Shown here piece by piece: positions 1-6,146 of a stretch of 6,945 nt of DNA. The DNA comes from Rhodospirillaceae bacterium. Lineage in GTDB: Bacteria; Pseudomonadota; Alphaproteobacteria; Rhodospirillales_A; Casp-alpha2. The notes below the pieces were generated by a model that worked only from the letters and a program-made list of their open reading frames with translations, had not been told where the DNA came from and did not search any database. The stretch lies in NCBI GenBank assembly GCA_003488105.1, contig DNMS01000345.1:7878-14822 (forward strand), given 5' to 3'. Numbering within the stretch: position 1 is the first letter of the stretch; every line of letters begins with the position of its first letter. A program made the position numbers and the translations under genes.

Positions 1-373
1 CCATGGGCGGCTCGGGCAGGAATGTGGCGTCCGAATGCCAGGTGTCGCCGATGTTGTTCATGGCATCCGCTTCCTTGACCACCTGCAGGATTTCCGGATG
101 GCCGGGCAGGGGCTCGTACACCGGGTGGATGTTCAGGGTGCCGAAACGCAGGCCGAAGGCCTTCTGCTGGTCCGGGGTCAGGTCCTGATCGCGGAAGAAG
201 ATGACGAGGTATTCGTTCAGGGCCTTGCGGATTTCCGCCAGAACGTCATCCGAAATGTCCGTCGACAGATCGACGCCGTCAATCTCGGCGCCCAACGCAC
301 CACAGATGGGCGTGACGCCGATGTGCCGATATCCTTCGGGGACTTTCGACAGTGTGGGCACGGGGTTCAGCAT
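1..373 (-). CDS. TauD/TfdA-family Fe(II)/2-oxoglutarate dioxygenase, N-terminal part (runs off the window)
   Basis: The first 124 codons are present and the C-terminal part lies beyond the left edge. Enzymes of this family use Fe(II), O2 and 2-oxoglutarate to hydroxylate a substrate in the cytoplasm, often releasing sulfite, a phenol or another leaving group. The translation begins MLNPVPTLSKVPEGYRHIGV and has the family pattern GALGAEIDGVDLS (residues 25-37), then VIFFRDQDLTPDQQKAFGLRFG (57-78). It ends with TWHSDATFLPEPPM (111-124). His113 and Asp115 form the HxD part of the 2-His-1-carboxylate iron site; the second His should lie in the missing half. An AGGAG ribosome site (381-385) sits 7 bases before ATG at 373. 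The gene follows the permease stop by 16 bases, so it is very probably cotranscribed with the transporter and acts on its substrate or a derivative. Family assignment is firm. The substrate is unknown, since the name covers taurine, 2,4-D and many uncharacterised acids. Confidence 0.9.
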   Translation of the reverse strand, partial: MLNPVPTLSKVPEGYRHIGVTPICGALGAEIDGVDLSTDISDDVLAEIRKALNEYLVIFFRDQDLTPDQQKAFGLRFGTLNIHPVYEPLPGHPEILQVVKEADAMNNIGDTWHSDATFLPEPPM

Positions 374-389
374 TTTAGGTCTCCTAGAG

Positions 390-2354
390 TTATTCCGGTT
401 GCGTCCGTCTGGACATGATCCAACGGGTTCCCAAGTGGCAAATGACGATGGCGATGCCGAGCAGGTCCAACCCGTGATCGGGAACGACCAGGCAATAGGC
501 GGCGAACAGGTAGAGGGCTCTTTCCACCAAGGTGCGGGCCGGGTAGCCGCTGATCGCGACGCCGAACAGGATTGCGCCGACTGTGGCGGTCAGGATCGAC
601 AGGAGGATCGCATACCAGGCGAAATCGCTGCCGATGATCAGCAGGTCCGGGTTGAACACGAAGACGAAGGGGATCACGAAGGCCAGGGCGGCATAGCGGA
701 TGGCCGCCAGCCCCGTGCCGGTGACCGAGCCTTCGGCTAGGGCCGCTGCCCCGAAACTCGCGACCATGACCGGTGGCGTGATCAGGGACAGCACGGCGAA
801 GTACAGGATGAACATATGGGCGGCCAGCACGGGCACGCCGAGTTCGATCAGCACCGGCCCGCCGATCGCGATGGTGATGATATAGGCGGCGACCGTCGGC
901 ATGCCCATGCCGAGCACGACGCAGGTCAGCATGACGAAGATCAGGGCCAGGAACATCTGGCCGTTGGTGATGTTGATCAGTTCGCTCGACAGGCGCAGCC
1001 CGAACCCGGTCATGTTCAATACGCCGACGACGATGCCGGCGGCGGCGCAGGCGATGGTCGCGACCACGGTCGTCTTGGCCGCCGTGTGCAGGCAACCCAG
1101 AATTTCCGGCAGGGACAGGCGGGTTTCCGCCCGCAGGCTGGACACGACAATCGCCGTGGCGATCCCGACCAGGGCGGACATCATGGGCGAGTACCCGGAG
1201 ACCAGGGCGACGACCAACGTGACGATGGGCAGCACCATATGGGCGAGCTGCATGATCTCGCCCCGCTTGGGCATCATTTCGTCGGGCACGCCCTGCATGT
1301 TGTCGCGCCGTGCCGTCAGGTCGATGGCGACGAACAAGGACACATAGAACAGCAGAGCGGGTACGGCGGCGGCCACGATGATGTCGGCATAGGGAATGCC
1401 GGTGATGTCCGACATCACAAAGGCGACGGCGCCCATGATCGGCGGGGTTAATTGTCCGCCCGACGACGCGGCGGCTTCGATGCCGCCGGCGTCTTCCTTG
1501 CGGAATCCAATGCGTTTCATCAGCGGGATGGTCACCGCCCCCGTCGCCATGACGTTGGCCAGGGCGCTGCCGGAAATGGTGCCGAACGACGCGCTGGTGA
1601 CGACGGCGACCTTGGCCGGCCCGCCGGGGGATTTGCCGGTGGCCTTCAGGCCGACCCGCTGGATCAGCATGCCGGTTTTACATTTTTCGATATAGGCGCC
1701 GAAGATGATGAACAGGAACACATAGGTCGCCATGGCGGCCACTGGGCTGCCGAAGATGCCGAAGGTCGTCATGTACAGACCCTGAAACACCTCGGTCGTC
1801 GGGATCGGCCGATGGCGGAAAATGGAAAAGCTGTCACCGCCCCAGATACCGTAGGCCAGGATGATGACGATCAGAATGGCGATCGGCAGACCGATGCAGC
1901 GCCGGGCCAGTTCAACCACCAGTGCTACCAGCGCGACGGCGGCAACGGTGTCCAGCGTCGTCGCTTCCGAATAGGCGAAGCGTTCTTCCAGCCCGGTCGG
2001 GTCCATGAGGATATGGGCCAGGGACAGTGTCAGGGCGACGCCCAGCACGAAATCAATCGCCCAGGTCCAATCGGGCTTGGAGAAATCCCGTTTGCCGCCG
2101 CGAATGCTGAAGGAAAGCAGGCCGACAAGGCTGATCAGCAACAGGTGCAGTGGGCGCAGGATAAAGGTGTCATAGGCCCCGACGATGGGAACGTACAAAT
2201 GGTACAGGCTGGCAAAGGTGCCGATTGCCACGGTCAGGATCGCGAGAACCTGCCACCACTTGCGGCCCGTGCCGGCAAAAAACTGGCGCGCGGCGGTGAA
2301 TTCGTTGACCGGGGAATTTGACGGAGATGTGTGTTCTTGCATCGGTTTTCGCAT
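390..2354 (-). CDS. TRAP transporter fused permease (DctQ-like plus DctM-like, TAXI-associated type)
   Basis: This is a 654-residue inner-membrane protein that imports a solute delivered by the periplasmic binding protein, driven by an ion gradient as known for TRAP systems. The N-terminal part has four or five hydrophobic segments (about 35-58, 68-84, 98-116, 132-150, 154-172) matching a fused small subunit. The large DctM-like domain follows from about residue 195. Its signature lies at 246-282 (GGPAKVAVVTSASFGTISGS, then ALANVMATGAVTIPLMKRIG) and 291-311 (GIEAAASSGGQLTPPIMGA). A second repeat near 468-540 contains VLGMGMPTVAAYI and LITPPVMVASFGAAALAEGS. Fused permeases of this kind normally pair with TAXI binding proteins, and one is encoded 79 bases upstream. 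The start is slightly uncertain. ATG at 2354 has AGGA only two bases ahead of it, whereas Met5 (2342) lies 14 bases from the same AGGA. The dioxygenase gene follows 16 bases after the stop. Confidence 0.95.
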   Translation of the reverse strand: MRKPMQEHTSPSNSPVNEFTAARQFFAGTGRKWWQVLAILTVAIGTFASLYHLYVPIVGAYDTFILRPLHLLLISLVGLLSFSIRGGKRDFSKPDWTWAIDFVLGVALTLSLAHILMDPTGLEERFAYSEATTLDTVAAVALVALVVELARRCIGLPIAILIVIILAYGIWGGDSFSIFRHRPIPTTEVFQGLYMTTFGIFGSPVAAMATYVFLFIIFGAYIEKCKTGMLIQRVGLKATGKSPGGPAKVAVVTSASFGTISGSALANVMATGAVTIPLMKRIGFRKEDAGGIEAAASSGGQLTPPIMGAVAFVMSDITGIPYADIIVAAAVPALLFYVSLFVAIDLTARRDNMQGVPDEMMPKRGEIMQLAHMVLPIVTLVVALVSGYSPMMSALVGIATAIVVSSLRAETRLSLPEILGCLHTAAKTTVVATIACAAAGIVVGVLNMTGFGLRLSSELINITNGQMFLALIFVMLTCVVLGMGMPTVAAYIITIAIGGPVLIELGVPVLAAHMFILYFAVLSLITPPVMVASFGAAALAEGSVTGTGLAAIRYAALAFVIPFVFVFNPDLLIIGSDFAWYAILLSILTATVGAILFGVAISGYPARTLVERALYLFAAYCLVVPDHGLDLLGIAIVICHLGTRWIMSRRTQPE

Positions 2355-2364
2355 TTTCCTAACG

Positions 2365-2401
2365 CCCGCCTCCGCCAGTTAGGCGGGGAGGCGGAGGCGG
2401 G
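2365..2401 (-). repeat. Perfect 12-bp inverted repeat between binding-protein and permease genes
   Basis: CCCGCCTCCGCC (2365-2376) is exactly complementary to GGCGGAGGCGGG (2390-2401) across a 13-base loop. In the minus-strand mRNA this is a very stable GC hairpin between the TAXI stop and the permease start. No U-tract follows, so it does not look like an intrinsic terminator. Such hairpins in transporter operons often protect the upstream binding-protein message or lower expression of the permease. The loop also contains CCUAAC (2383-2378), complementary to GUUAGG (2363-2358), which includes the permease ribosome-binding region. That pairing could form only if the main stem opens. Confidence 0.75.
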
Positions 2402-2433
2402 ATCAGGTTGACGGGAAAGGAGTGGGTGGCTGC

Positions 2434-3414
2434 TTACTTCAGCAGGCCGATTTCCTTCCAATACTGGGCGGCACCCGGATGGAACGGAATGCGCACGCCC
2501 TTGACGGCGATCTCTTCACCGAATTCGCCGTAGGCCTTGTGCGCCTGAACCATCCGCTTGCGGTTTTCCCAGGTCGTCTTGACGATGTTGTAGGCCCATT
2601 CGTCGGGCATTTCGGCATAGGTCGTCACCTGGGTGACGGAACCGATGGTCGGAACGTCCTTGTCCTGACCCTTGAAGGTCCCGGCCGGAATGGTGACCTT
2701 CTCGTAATTGAAGGCCTTGCCCAGGGCGTCGGCGACGGCGTCGTCGACGGGCAGCAGATGGCCCTCGGACACGGACAGGATTTCATCGACCACCGGATGG
2801 GGGATGGAGCCGATGACGGTGGCGGACTGCACCACGTTGTCCTGGAATAGGGCGGACATTTCGCCGTAACCGGTGTTGACGATCTTCACGTCCTTGGCGA
2901 CGCCCATCTGGTTGACGATGCGCTCGAAACTGGCCAGGCCCGTCATGCCGGCGCGCCCGGGGGCGGAACTTTTGCCGGCCAGGTCGGCATAGCTTTTGAT
3001 GTCCGGTTTGGCGACCGTCGACAGGTAGGCGCCGTTGGTCGACATCAGGGCGCGCAGGTTCTGAACCGGCTTGCCTTCGAACTTGAGCATGCCCTTGTAG
3101 GCGGCGGTGACGTCCATGGCGAAGGCGAAGCCGACTTCGATCTTCTTGGCGCCGACGCCTTTCAGGTTGGAAATGCCGCCGCCCGGGGTGACGGTGGTTG
3201 CAACGCCGGGCCAGACCTTTTTGCTCAGCTCCGCGATGGCGGCAGCGCCCAGATACCAGGCACCGCCCTGACCGCCGCCGACCATGGTCAGGTATTCAGG
3301 CGTGGCCGCCGCCGCATGGGCCTTGCGGGCCAGGGCCGCGGGCAGAACCAGGGCCGAGCTTAAGGCCAGGCCGGTTCCCATTTTGATGAAATCTCGTCGT
3401 CCAACGTCACGCAT
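2434..3414 (-). CDS. TAXI-family TRAP transporter solute-binding protein, Tat-exported
   Basis: This 326-residue periplasmic binding protein would capture the substrate and hand it to the fused permease encoded next. The N-terminus has a twin-arginine signal: GRRDFIKMG (residues 5-13), a hydrophobic run to about 29, and a likely cleavage after AHA (34). This suggests export of a folded protein by Tat. Mature-domain features typical of TAXI proteins are YLTMVGGGQGGAWYLGAAAI (41-60), TVTPGGGISNLKGVGAKKIEVGF near 73-96, and the C-terminal FHPGAAQYWKEIGLLK. The start at 3414 is chosen because a full AGGAGG (3424-3429) lies 9 bases upstream and the Tat motif follows at once. The same frame stays open to 3687 over the regulator gene, but that extension is an arginine-rich shadow. 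The gene lies 41 bases after the iclR-type stop. The ligand is unknown; characterised TAXI proteins tend to bind organic acids. Confidence 0.93.
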   Translation of the reverse strand: MRDVGRRDFIKMGTGLALSSALVLPAALARKAHAAAATPEYLTMVGGGQGGAWYLGAAAIAELSKKVWPGVATTVTPGGGISNLKGVGAKKIEVGFAFAMDVTAAYKGMLKFEGKPVQNLRALMSTNGAYLSTVAKPDIKSYADLAGKSSAPGRAGMTGLASFERIVNQMGVAKDVKIVNTGYGEMSALFQDNVVQSATVIGSIPHPVVDEILSVSEGHLLPVDDAVADALGKAFNYEKVTIPAGTFKGQDKDVPTIGSVTQVTTYAEMPDEWAYNIVKTTWENRKRMVQAHKAYGEFGEEIAVKGVRIPFHPGAAQYWKEIGLLK

Positions 3415-3423
3415 GTGTTGTTT

Positions 3424-3429
3424 CCTCCT
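3424..3429 (-). promoter_or_regulatory. Strong ribosome binding site for the TAXI gene
   Basis: On the minus strand the sequence is AGGAGG, 9 bases before ATG at 3414, in a CA-rich and probably unstructured stretch (ACCACAAAACCACCACC). It fixes the start of the binding protein and suggests high translation, as expected for a periplasmic receptor needed in excess over its permease. Confidence 0.85.
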
Positions 3430-3455
3430 GGTGGTGGTTTTGTGGTTCGGGTTGC

Positions 3456-4292
3456 TTAGGTGGGCTGTACACCGCGATAGGGCCGGGGCGGCAATTGCCC
3501 GACCCAGTCGGCGGTTTGGAAATGCTGTGCCAGATCGGCAAGCCGGCCGCCCAGGTCCGGCAGGGAGTCCTCGGTGATGCGCGATGACGGGCCGCCGCAG
3601 TTGAAGGCCGCCAGAACGTCGTTCGACAGCATGACGGCGACGCCGACGGCATTCACGTCGTCTTCCCAGATGCCGACGGCTGTGCAATAGCCTTTGTCCG
3701 CGTATTCCTTTTCGGCGGCGCGCAAGGTTCGTTCCACGTCCTTGAACCGGGACGGATCGTGAGTCTTGAACTGTTCCAGGATGGCGGCCTGTTCCGCCGT
3801 GCCCGCCGCGGCGAAATAGGCTTGGCCCATGGATGTGGTCTCCATGGGAATGCGCGAGCCGATGTCGAGCGGCAGGGCCCGCACCGTGCGGTCGCGTGAA
3901 CGTTCGATCAGGATCATGGACAGCCCGTCGCGGATGCCGAGCGACACCGTGCCGCGCGAATAATCGGCCAGTTCCTGCATCATGGGCAGGGCGACAAGGC
4001 GCTTATCCATCGACGCCATGACCGGATAGCCCAGGGTCAACACCTTGGGATGCAGGCTGTAGCGGCCGGAATCGGGACAAACGAAAACATAGCCGGTTTC
4101 GACCAGGGTATGGACCAGACGGGCGATCGTCGATTTCGGCAGGCCCGTGGCCTTGGCCAGGTCGCCAAGGCTCATCCGGTTATGTTCCGGAGAGAACGAC
4201 GCCAGGACCCTAAGGCCCCGCGCCAGTCCGTTCACGAAGGCGCGGTCCTTGCCGGCGCCCGGGTCCGAGCTGTCGCTCACAGAAGTTTCCAA
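3456..4292 (-). CDS. IclR-family transcriptional regulator
   Basis: This is a 278-residue DNA-binding regulator of the usual IclR length. The N-terminal winged helix-turn-helix spans about residues 19-80: VNGLARGLRVLASFSPEHN, then SLGDLAKATGLPKSTIARLV and HTLVETGYV. A linker leads to the C-terminal effector-binding domain (about 88-262), with family-like stretches ETTSMGQAYFAA (151-162), RAAEKEYADKGYCTAVGIWEDDVNAVGVAV (191-220) and FNCGGPSSRI (230-239). The wing and the ARGLRVL pattern recall the PcaR/PcaU/PobR branch that controls aromatic-acid genes, but this is only a resemblance. It is the first gene of the transporter-dioxygenase operon and is divergent from an SDR gene, so it probably controls both directions and itself. 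The longest open start is TTG (4292-4290) with GGGGA almost touching it. GTG at codon 5 (4280-4278), preceded by GGAAA at 5 bases, is an equally plausible start. No in-frame ATG lies upstream. Confidence 0.95.
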   Translation of the reverse strand: METSVSDSSDPGAGKDRAFVNGLARGLRVLASFSPEHNRMSLGDLAKATGLPKSTIARLVHTLVETGYVFVCPDSGRYSLHPKVLTLGYPVMASMDKRLVALPMMQELADYSRGTVSLGIRDGLSMILIERSRDRTVRALPLDIGSRIPMETTSMGQAYFAAAGTAEQAAILEQFKTHDPSRFKDVERTLRAAEKEYADKGYCTAVGIWEDDVNAVGVAVMLSNDVLAAFNCGGPSSRITEDSLPDLGGRLADLAQHFQTADWVGQLPPRPYRGVQPT

Positions 4293-4338
4293 TCCCCAAG
4301 GGTGAGTCCGTTTATCGAACTCTTGTTTGCATTCCGGG

Positions 4339-4368
4339 ATTAAACTTCATATCAAATTGCTGTGTCAA
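4339..4368 (-). promoter_or_regulatory. Sigma-70-like promoter for the regulator-transporter operon
   Basis: On the minus strand a perfect TTGACA (-35, 4368-4363) is followed after 18 bases by TTTAAT (-10, 4344-4339; five of six match TATAAT). Transcription would start near 4332, giving a leader of about 40 bases before the TTG start. The -35 box lies inside the left candidate IclR operator (4362-4378), which suggests autorepression or operon control. The assignment is by eye only. Confidence 0.6.
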
Positions 4369-4378
4369 TATGCGGCAC
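4362..4378. promoter_or_regulatory. Candidate IclR operator, left copy
   Basis: GTGTCAA-TAT-GCGGCAC is a weak 17-bp dyad (4 of 7 arm positions pair). Its right half TATGCGGCAC (4369-4378) repeats at 4389-4398 with one mismatch, exactly 20 bp away. It overlaps the -35 box of the minus-strand promoter. Tandem 10-bp half-sites are known for PobR/PcaU-type IclR regulators. That this is the binding site is inferred. Confidence 0.45.
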
Positions 4379-4381
4379 ACT

Positions 4382-4398
4382 GTACTGCTATGCGGTAC
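4382..4398. promoter_or_regulatory. Candidate IclR operator, right copy
   Basis: GTACTGC-TAT-GCGGTAC is a 17-bp imperfect palindrome (6 of 7 arm positions pair) with the same TAT centre as the left copy, two helical turns away. It lies 6 bases before the SDR ribosome site, around where SDR transcription could begin. A weak plus-strand promoter guess is TTGCTG (4357-4362) and TGTACT (4381-4386) with an 18-base spacer, so bound regulator would cover it. Confidence 0.5.
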
Positions 4399-4404
4399 GA
4401 TTAT

Positions 4405-4409
4405 GGGAG
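4405..4409 (+). promoter_or_regulatory. Ribosome binding site deciding the SDR start
   Basis: GGGAG lies 7 bases before ATG at 4417. Earlier in-frame starts (4327, 4390) lack such a site and would put coding sequence over the control region, so 4417 is preferred. Confidence 0.75.
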
Positions 4410-4416
4410 AACATCA

Positions 4417-5136
4417 ATGAACGCGACGACAGTCGTCACCGGGGCGAACCGGGGCATCGGCCTGGCCACCGCCCAACTGCTGGCCGATCAGGGGCATGAG
4501 GTCGTGGGGACCGGCCGGACCGCGCCGGAAAACTTCCCTGGAACATTTTACGAAGTGGATTTCGCCGATTCCGCAAACCTGGCAGCCGTCGGCGCGGAAA
4601 TCGCCGAGCGTCACGCCGTCACCGGCCTGGTCAACAACGCCGGCATATCCCAGGCCCGTTCCATCGACACGGTCACGCTGGAGGACATGGACGCCCATTA
4701 CGACGTCAACCTGCGCGCCTTGGTGCAAATCACGCAGATCATGCTGCCCCGGTTACGGGCGGCGGACGGTAATGGCCGGATCGTGAATATCGCCAGCCGG
4801 GTCGTCGTCGGCCGCGCCGTGCGCACGCCTTATGTGGCGACCAAGGCGGCATTGGTCGGGCTGACGCGAAGCTGGGCCCTGGACCTGGCCCATGACGGCA
4901 TCACCGTCAACTGCATCGCGCCCGGCCCCGTCGCGACCAAGTTGTTCAAGGGAAATCACCCGGACGGATCAAAGGAACTCGCGGATGTTCTCGCGTCCAT
5001 ACCGCTGAGCCGGGTCGGCGCGCCGGAAGAGATTGCGGGACCGATCGCGTTTCTGCTGTCGCCGGCGGCATCCTACATTACCGGGCAGACATTATACGTC
5101 TGCGGCGGCGGCAGCATCGGGCATGTCCCGGTCTGA
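4417..5136 (+). CDS. Classical short-chain dehydrogenase/reductase (SDR)
   Basis: This is a 239-residue cytoplasmic NAD(P)-dependent oxidoreductase of FabG-like length. All main classical SDR signatures are visible: the cofactor loop TGANRGIG (8-15), NNAG (73-76), Asn98 in YDVNLR, Ser127 in IVNIAS, and the catalytic pair Tyr139/Lys143 in YVATK. NCIAPGPVATKLF (165-177) and ITGQTLYVCGG near the C-terminus complete the pattern. Arg34 in VVGTGRT, just after the second strand, may favour NADP(H), but this is a guess. The gene is divergent from the IclR gene and shares its control region, so it probably belongs to the same pathway, oxidising an alcohol or reducing a keto intermediate linked to the dioxygenase. 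It could equally be annotated 3-oxoacyl-ACP reductase-like. Residues decide the family, not the substrate. It converges on the MlaA gene with a 22-base gap. Confidence 0.93.
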   Translation: MNATTVVTGANRGIGLATAQLLADQGHEVVGTGRTAPENFPGTFYEVDFADSANLAAVGAEIAERHAVTGLVNNAGISQARSIDTVTLEDMDAHYDVNLRALVQITQIMLPRLRAADGNGRIVNIASRVVVGRAVRTPYVATKAALVGLTRSWALDLAHDGITVNCIAPGPVATKLFKGNHPDGSKELADVLASIPLSRVGAPEEIAGPIAFLLSPAASYITGQTLYVCGGGSIGHVPV

Positions 5137-5160
5137 CCGACCGGAGGGCGTTTCGGTTTT
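5136..5160 (+). terminator. Weak candidate terminator in the convergent gap after the SDR gene
   Basis: ACCGA (5136-5140) can pair with TCGGT (5153-5157), followed by TTT. The stem is only 5 bp with a 12-base loop, and the element overlaps the stop codons of both converging genes. It is the only stem followed by T residues in the 22-base gap, so it is noted with low confidence. Confidence 0.25.
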
Positions 5161-5977
5161 ACTGCGTGGGCTTGGTGGCGAGCGACGGGCTTTCATCGGC
5201 CAGGGTCGGGCCGTCGGCCGGCGCGCTGACGGTGCCGTTGGAAACCTCCCACTGGCGGTGCTGTTCGTACAGCGCCTTTTCGGTCGTGTAGGGGTCAAGC
5301 GAATTGGCGGTCGCCGCCTTGATCGCATCCTGGTTTTCCGAATAATTCACCGTGCCCTGGGCCGCCTTGCCGACGAGCGGCAAAGGATTGGCGATCGACG
5401 TCAGGATGTCGCCCGTGGCATCGCGCAGGTTGCTGGGGCCCAGGATCGGCAGGACGATGTGCGGGCCCGGCGCCATGCCGCCGGCACCAAAGGCCTGTCC
5501 TAGATCCTCGGGCCGCGACTGCAAGCCCATGTCCGTGGCCGGATCGCTCAGGCCGCCGACGCCGATGGTCGAATTGACCAGAAAGCGTTTGGTTGCGTTG
5601 CCGGCATTGTCCGTGTCGCCCTGTAGGAACGAGGACACGGCGGTAACCGGTTCCGCCAGGTTGCTGGCGGCGTTGGCAATGGCTTCCTGCATGCCGTCGG
5701 GTGTTACGGCCTTGTAGCCCGAGATCAGGGGATCAAGGATCAGGCCGCGGAACAGGTTGTTGAATTCCGAGGTCACGCGGTTGAGGGATTCCAGCGGATC
5801 GTCGTCCTTGGCCTCGGCCTCGGGCGCATGGAACTGCATCTTGATTTCCGCGGGCGGGGTATTGGCCTGTTCCTTCGTGGGCTCGGCGGCGTGGGTGGCG
5901 CCCATGCCGATCAGAAAGGCGACGGCTGCCGCCGCGGGAAGACGGATGAAGTCGTCAGAAAAGCGGATTTTATCCAT
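5159..5977 (-). CDS. MlaA (VacJ)-family outer-membrane phospholipid transport protein, no lipobox
   Basis: This 272-residue protein matches MlaA, which sits in the outer membrane and removes misplaced phospholipids from the outer leaflet, passing them to the periplasmic Mla system. Family signatures run in order: DDDPLESLNRVTSEFNNLF (58-76), LDPLISGYKAVTPDGMQEAI (81-100), NLAEPVTAVSSFLQGD (106-121), KRFLVNSTIGVGGLSDPATD (130-149), PEDLGQAFGAGGMAPGPHIV (156-175) and LPILGPSNLRDATGD (176-190). The N-terminus is a signal peptide (K/R-rich 1-12, hydrophobic 13-27, likely cleavage THA-AEP at 30/31). It has no cysteine; the whole protein contains none, so it cannot be a lipoprotein like E. coli MlaA. 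The start at 5977 has GGAG 7 bases upstream; an in-frame extension to 6052 has no support. No other mla gene is in the window. It lies 169 bases after the TSUP stop, with its own structured leader. Confidence 0.9.
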   Translation of the reverse strand: MDKIRFSDDFIRLPAAAAVAFLIGMGATHAAEPTKEQANTPPAEIKMQFHAPEAEAKDDDPLESLNRVTSEFNNLFRGLILDPLISGYKAVTPDGMQEAIANAASNLAEPVTAVSSFLQGDTDNAGNATKRFLVNSTIGVGGLSDPATDMGLQSRPEDLGQAFGAGGMAPGPHIVLPILGPSNLRDATGDILTSIANPLPLVGKAAQGTVNYSENQDAIKAATANSLDPYTTEKALYEQHRQWEVSNGTVSAPADGPTLADESPSLATKPTQ

Positions 5978-5984
5978 GTTAGAT

Positions 5985-5988
5985 CTCC
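5985..5988 (-). promoter_or_regulatory. Ribosome binding site deciding the MlaA start
   Basis: Minus-strand GGAG lies 7 bases before ATG at 5977. It sets the start at the codon that opens a normal signal peptide, against an upstream in-frame start at 6052 whose added 25 residues look non-coding and cover the inverted repeats. Confidence 0.75.
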
Positions 5989-6022
5989 AAACGGCGCGTC
6001 CCCACACGCCAGCGTCCAAGCC

Positions 6023-6070
6023 CCCGGATCCTCTTGCATACAAGAGTGCCACAGTCCTTCGTGATCCGGG
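6023..6070 (-). repeat. Nested inverted repeats in the mlaA upstream region
   Basis: An outer perfect 8-bp pair, CCCGGATC (6023-6030) and GATCCGGG (6063-6070), encloses a perfect 6-bp hairpin, CTCTTG-CATA-CAAGAG (6031-6046), that abuts one outer arm. A 16-base unpaired stretch fills the rest. In minus-strand RNA the structure would lie 46 bases before the mlaA start. No U-tract follows, so it is not an intrinsic terminator. It may be a leader element, a mobile repeat remnant or a protein site. Confidence 0.55.
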
Positions 6071-6101
6071 AAGTTAAATGTTAGAAAAGGGTGGATAACG
6101 A

Positions 6102-6121
6102 GCCGGCATTATTTGTCCGGC
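6102..6121 (-). repeat. Short inverted repeat after the TSUP gene
   Basis: GCCGG (6102-6106) pairs with CCGGC (6117-6121) around a 10-base AT-rich loop, 26 bases beyond the TSUP stop. It could help end transcription, but no U-run follows directly (a UUUU appears about 14 bases later), so it is a weak terminator candidate at most. Confidence 0.3.
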
Positions 6122-6146
6122 AGTTTGGCGCCGTAATTCGCCGCCG

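Noticed and set aside
367..1095. Minus-strand open frame of 242 codons inside the permease gene
   Set aside because: It is a different frame of the same strand, Arg/His/Pro-rich, and fully covered by the conserved permease frame.
1452..2321. Long plus-strand open frame (289 codons) opposite the permease, with others at 201-740 and 816-1451
   Set aside because: They are antisense to a gene with clear TRAP motifs, rich in Gly, Asp, His and Gln as expected for the mirror of hydrophobic codons at high GC, and have no recognisable domain.
2381..2401. G-rich run with several GG/GGG blocks, a possible G-quadruplex
   Set aside because: It is one arm and loop of the perfect inverted repeat, and the duplex or hairpin is the simpler explanation. 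Most G blocks are only two bases long.
3415..3687. Upstream extension of the TAXI frame into the regulator gene
   Set aside because: The added 91 residues are Arg-rich and overlap real IclR coding sequence. The AGGAGG site and Tat signal place the start at 3414.
4327..4416. Upstream extension of the SDR frame
   Set aside because: It has no ribosome site and would translate the divergent promoter and operator-like repeats. SDR proteins normally begin just before the TGxxxGIG motif, as from 4417.
6036..6051. Sigma-54-like promoter on the minus strand upstream of mlaA (TGGCAC followed by TGC)
   Set aside because: The GG-to-GC distance is 13 bases where 12 is required, and the TT before GC is missing, so the spacing rule fails. 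The match falls on the inverted repeat instead.
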